Shown here piece by piece: positions 1-6,354 of a stretch of 6,354 nt of DNA. Where the stretch lies: the NCBI GenBank assembly GCA_946885905.1, contig CAMPHL010000161.1:1-6354 (forward strand). Reading direction: 5' to 3'. Under the pieces are notes generated by a model. It searched no databases. It was not told the origin of the DNA and saw only the letters and a program-made list of their open reading frames with translations. The stretch's first letter is position 1. Every line of letters starts with the position of its first letter. The position numbers and the translations under genes are program-made. Origin of the DNA: an uncultured Pseudomonadota bacterium (lineage in GTDB: Bacteria > Pseudomonadota > Gammaproteobacteria > Burkholderiales > Usitatibacteraceae).

Positions 1-10
1 CCCCCCGGCC

Positions 11-16
11 TAGAAT
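11..16 (+). promoter_or_regulatory. Candidate -10 box just before the release-factor-like gene
   Basis: TAGAAT differs from the sigma-70 consensus TATAAT at one position and ends 6 bases before the ATG at 23. Transcription starting 6-8 bases downstream of such a box would begin at or next to the ATG, giving a leaderless or nearly leaderless message. This fits the absence of any Shine-Dalgarno sequence before that ATG. The -35 region would lie outside the window, so the call rests on one hexamer and its position. Confidence 0.4.
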
Positions 17-22
17 CGCGCC

Positions 23-394
23 ATGCCCTCGCGCCAGCCGCAAAGCCCGCCGCCGTACGCCCTCGACCGCGAGACGCTCGAGCGCGAAGTCGTGGTCGAG
101 ACGTTCCGGGCCGGCGGCGCGGGTGGCCAGCACGTGAACAAGACCGAATCGGCCCTGCGCCTCACCCACCTGCCCTCGGGCGTCGTGGTCGTCGCGCAGG
201 ACACGCGGTCCCAGCACCGCAACCGCGAGACCGCCTTCGAACGCCTCGCCGAGCGCCTGCGCCGCTTGAACCACGTGCCGCGCAAGCGCGTGCCCACGAA
301 GCCCACGAGGGCCTCGCGCAAGCGCCGGATCGAGAACAAGAAGCAGGTCGGGGCCAGGAAGGCCTCGCGCGCCCGCGTTCGCGGCGATGAATGA
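23..394 (+). CDS. Small GGQ-domain release-factor-like protein (probable ribosome rescue factor)
   Basis: This 123-residue protein consists of the peptidyl-tRNA hydrolysis domain of class I release factors without the stop-codon-recognition domains. The catalytic GGQ is at residues 34-36 in the context [20 protein letters not shown], and a conserved [10 protein letters not shown] segment follows at about 62-71. After it comes a very basic tail (about 86-121) containing [12 protein letters not shown], which resembles the ArfB (YaeJ) tail that sits in the empty mRNA channel of stalled ribosomes. It lacks the helical insertion that ArfB has between the GGQ loop and the RSQ segment, so the core looks more like RF1/RF2 domain 3 or mitochondrial mtRF-R (C12orf65). 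The likely role is release of nascent peptides from stalled ribosomes in the cytosol; the exact subfamily is uncertain. The ATG at 23 has no Shine-Dalgarno. The end overlaps the acylphosphatase start by 8 bases. Confidence 0.9.
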   Translation: MPSRQPQSPPPYALDRETLEREVVVETFRAGGAGGQHVNKTESALRLTHLPSGVVVVAQDTRSQHRNRETAFERLAERLRRLNHVPRKRVPTKPTRASRKRRIENKKQVGARKASRARVRGDE

Positions 395-671
395 CCGCGC
401 GACCCTGCGGCTGGCGATCCGCGGTCACGTCCAGGGCGTGGGCTTCCGCTATTCGATGCACGAGGAGGCGCGGCGCCTGGGCCTTTCGGGGTGGGTGCGC
501 AACCGGCGCGACGGTTCGGTCGAAGCCCTCGTGCAGGGTCCGGCCGCCGCCGTGGAGGGGATCCGCCGCTGGGCGATGCGCGGGCCGCCCGCCGCACGGC
601 AGACGGGCGAGGACGCAACGCCCGCGGCCGACGAGCCGCTCGGAGCGTTCGAGATGCGCCCGACAGCCTAG
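387..671 (+). CDS. acyP: Acylphosphatase
   Basis: This 94-residue protein has the usual acylphosphatase length (about 90-100) and hydrolyses carboxyl-phosphate bonds such as those of acetyl phosphate and 1,3-bisphosphoglycerate (EC 3.6.1.7). The signature [12 protein letters not shown] spans residues 13-24 and contains the phosphate-binding loop and catalytic Arg21. [12 protein letters not shown] follows at 36-47 with catalytic Asn39. The C-terminal end keeps the family GPPAAR element (about 66-71) and a final strand, GAFEMRPTA. No signal peptide or membrane segment is visible, so it is cytosolic. The ATG at 387 lies inside the end of the release-factor-like gene (8-base overlap, different frame) and no good Shine-Dalgarno is nearby, so translation is probably coupled. 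The stop TAG faces the SDR stop across only 4 bases. Confidence 0.95.
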   Translation: MNDRATLRLAIRGHVQGVGFRYSMHEEARRLGLSGWVRNRRDGSVEALVQGPAAAVEGIRRWAMRGPPAARQTGEDATPAADEPLGAFEMRPTA

Positions 672-675
672 CGGC

Positions 676-1427
676 TCAGAACTGGTAGCGGCGCAATCCG
701 CCGTCGACCGGCAGCACGGCGCCGGTGATGTAGCCCGCGAGGGGCGAGGCGAGGAAGATCGCGAGCGCCGCCAGCTCCTCGGGCTCGCCGTACCGTCCAA
801 CCGGGATCTCGTGCTCCGATTGCCGCTGGCGGTACTCGGGCGTGTAGTTGCGGCGTATCTGGTCGCTCATGATCCGGCCCGGCGGGATGCAGTTCACGGT
901 GATCCCCTGCCTGCCCACCTCGCGCGACAGCCCCTTGGCCCAGGCGTGCACGGCCGCCTTGGCGCTGAAAGCGCCGTTCACTCCCTCGGGCTCGCTCTTG
1001 CCCGTAATGTTGATCACGCGGCCCCACTCGCGCTCGATCATCGGAGGCAGCAGCCGGTGCGTGAGCTGCCGGTGGCGCGTGAAGTTGAGGGTCATGGCCT
1101 CTTCCCATTGGGCCTCGCTCGCGTCCTTGCCGAATGCGCGGCTGCCGCCGGCGTTGTTGACCAGGATGTCCACGCCACCGAGCGCCGCGAGGCACCGGGT
1201 GGCCACGGTTTCCACGTAGTCGTCGGCGATCGCATCGTGGATGACGATCGCGGGCTGCTCGCCCAGCGCCGCCACGATCTCCGCGGCGAGCGATTCGAGC
1301 TCCGGTCGGCGGCGTCCAGTGACGACGAGTCGCACGCCTTCCCCCGCCAGGCCCCTGGCGATCGCGCGGCCGATGCCGGAGCTCGCCCCCGTCACGAGGG
1401 CCGACTTGCCCGCGAGGCGCAGGTCCA

Positions 1428-1428
<1 letters not shown>
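676..1428 (-). CDS. Atypical short-chain dehydrogenase/reductase (SDR) lacking the Ser-Tyr pair
   Basis: This 250-residue protein has the typical SDR Rossmann-fold length. It has the cofactor motif TGASSGIG (13-20), a conserved Asp in IHDAIADD (about 65), NNAG (91-94), ITVNCIPPG (176-184) and the C-terminal ITGAVLPVDGGLRRYQF. TGRRR (about 37-41) after the second strand suggests NADP preference, which is inference. The catalytic region departs from the classical tetrad: the usual NISS reads NITG (140-143), and where YxxxK is expected the sequence is AFSAK, keeping Lys157 but with Ala at 153 and Phe at 154. I recall a conserved subgroup of beta-ketoacyl-ACP-reductase-like SDRs with imperfect tetrads, and this protein looks like one. 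Its substrate cannot be named and it may not be a standard reductase. The ATG at 1428 shares one base with the dnaE stop (TGATG), so translation is coupled. Confidence 0.92.
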
Positions 1429-4838
<3,410 letters not shown>

Positions 4839-4852
4839 GGTGCTCGGGTGAA

Positions 4853-5653
<801 letters not shown>

Positions 5654-5658
5654 GCGCA

Positions 5659-5672
5659 GCAGTTTAAACTGC
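5659..5672. repeat. Perfect 14-base palindrome before yffB
   Basis: GCAGTTTAAACTGC is a perfect palindrome, 5 bases upstream of the yffB ATG, with an AT core unusual for this GC-rich window. It overlaps the candidate -10 box, so it could be an operator for a dimeric repressor, or the apparent symmetry may simply reflect the TTTAAA box. A second small dyad, CTGCC-cct-GGCAG, lies at 5679-5691 and overlaps the candidate -35 box. Confidence 0.5.
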
Positions 5673-5691
5673 CGCGATCTGCCCCTGGCAG
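5663..5691 (-). promoter_or_regulatory. Candidate sigma-70 promoter for the yffB-tadA-dnaE-SDR unit
   Basis: On the minus strand CTGCCA (5691-5686, 4 of 6 match to TTGACA) is followed after exactly 17 bases by TTTAAA (5668-5663, 4 of 6 match to TATAAT), which ends 9 bases before the yffB ATG. Transcription would begin within a few bases of the ATG. The position, in the only sizeable gap before the gene series, favours it; the modest box scores do not. Confidence 0.35.
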
Positions 5692-5693
5692 GA

Positions 5694-6353
5694 CTACCGC
5701 TTTCGCCTTCGCGCCTTCACCAGATTGCGGCCCGAGGAAATCCAGGCGACGTCCTCCCGGAGCCCGCCATAGGCGTCCATCACCAGTGTACGGAACCAGC
5801 GGCTTCCAGGATCGTTCGCCAGGCGGAAGCTCCAGGCGAAGAAGAACGATGTGGGCCGTATGGGAATGGGCGGTTCCAGGGCGCGGAGCCCGAAGCGCTC
5901 CATCGCGCCATCCATCACCAGCGGCGTCATGGTGGCGAGCAGATTGGTCTGAGCTAGCACCGCGGGGATCTGTGAGAAGTTCGGAACGGACGCGCCGATC
6001 GTCCGCTCCAGCCCGTGTTCGTCCACGGCTCTCTGCACGTCGCTCTTGCCCCGTTCGCCCAGTTGCACCTGGATGTGCGGCCATCGCGACCAGGCTTCAG
6101 CCCCCCACGACGCCACGGCGGGATGGTCCTTGCGCGCGAAGGTCACCGAATGAAGGTCTCCGGCGTCGTACCTCTCCACGCCTTCCGGTACAGCCGCCGA
6201 AGTGGTAACGAGCGCGACGTCGAGCTGACCCTCGGCGATGGCGATCATCGTCTGGTCGGCCGGGGCCAGCCACTCCACCGAGACACCCGGCGCCTGGCGC
6301 TGAACCTCCTCGTGACCTTCGAGGTGTTGATGGCGGAGGGCAGCGTCACCCGG
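5694..6353 (-). pseudogene. LysR-type regulator, effector-binding domain only, cut off from its DNA-binding half
   Basis: The frame runs from the right edge to TAG at 5694-5696. From about 6300 leftward it reads as a LysR substrate-binding domain: APGVSVEWLAP, then AIAEGQLDVALVTTS, FARKDHPAVASW, VPNFSQIPAVLAQTNLLATM and, at the end, a GLRALEPPIPI to DPGSRWFRTLVMDAYGGL segment. These parts, their order and the spacing to the C-terminus are typical of LysR regulators, whose N-terminal winged helix would need another 110 or so residues upstream. To the right of about 6300 this strand gives an unconvincing sequence, while the plus strand encodes a LysR N-terminus. The GTG at 6278 would begin inside the domain and is an unlikely real start. 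The piece is either a broken gene or one side of an assembly chimera. It lies on the same strand as yffB, 40 bases upstream of it. Its inducer and targets are unknown. Confidence 0.75.
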
Positions 6354-6354
6354 G
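6294..6354 (+). pseudogene. Start of a LysR-type winged-helix domain, opposite strand, runs off the window
   Basis: The plus strand reads LALNLLVTFEVLMAEGSVTR up to the last complete codon. This matches the first helix and turn of LysR-family DNA-binding domains, which often begin M-x-x-LDLNLLxxFxxLxxExSVTRAA. No ATG, GTG or TTG lies in frame in the 90 or so bases upstream that I translated, and those bases are the LysR effector domain on the other strand. The piece therefore lacks its own start. It probably continues to the right beyond the window. Only about 20 residues are visible, so family membership rests on a short but characteristic match. Confidence 0.6.

Noticed and set aside
5694..6278. 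GTG at 6278 as the true start of a free-standing effector-binding protein
   Set aside because: It would begin inside the first strand of the LysR effector domain, removing part of the fold, and has no clear ribosome binding site. A broken or chimeric LysR gene explains the data better.

Overview
This is an ordinary-looking chromosomal stretch from a GC-rich bacterium. The DnaE sequence, the compact gene packing and the ArfB/RF-like, YffB, TadA and acylphosphatase proteins fit a betaproteobacterium, perhaps Burkholderiales or a relative. That placement is inference from remembered sequence resemblance, not a search.

Layout. The left end (23-671) holds two + strand genes overlapping by 8 bases: a small GGQ-containing release-factor-like protein, probably for ribosome rescue, and an acylphosphatase. 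Their stop lies 4 bases from the stop of a convergent − strand series. Read 5' to 3' on the minus strand, that series is a YffB-type ArsC/Spx-family thioredoxin-fold protein (5653-5303), the tRNA adenosine deaminase TadA (5306-4854), the replicative DNA polymerase III alpha subunit DnaE (4838-1428) and an atypical short-chain dehydrogenase/reductase (1428-676). yffB/tadA overlap by ATGA, tadA and dnaE are 15 bases apart, and dnaE/SDR share one base (TGATG) with a strong Shine-Dalgarno inside the end of dnaE. They look like one transcription unit, possibly with an extra weak start before dnaE.

Right end. From 5694 to about 6300 the minus strand encodes the effector-binding half of a LysR-type regulator. 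Its DNA-binding half is not where it should be. Instead, the last ~60 bases read on the plus strand as the first helix of a LysR winged-helix domain, with no start codon in frame. Two LysR pieces therefore meet head to head in opposite orientation. This is either an inversion or fold-back rearrangement or an assembly chimera, and it is the oddest thing in the window.

The genes do not form one pathway. They are housekeeping functions (replication, tRNA modification, ribosome rescue) plus small enzymes. I see no CRISPR array, tRNA, rRNA, insertion sequence or phage gene, and no convincing new multi-gene system. The points worth following are the LysR junction, the SDR that lacks the usual catalytic Ser and Tyr, and the run of start codons without Shine-Dalgarno sequences sitting just after −10-like hexamers.
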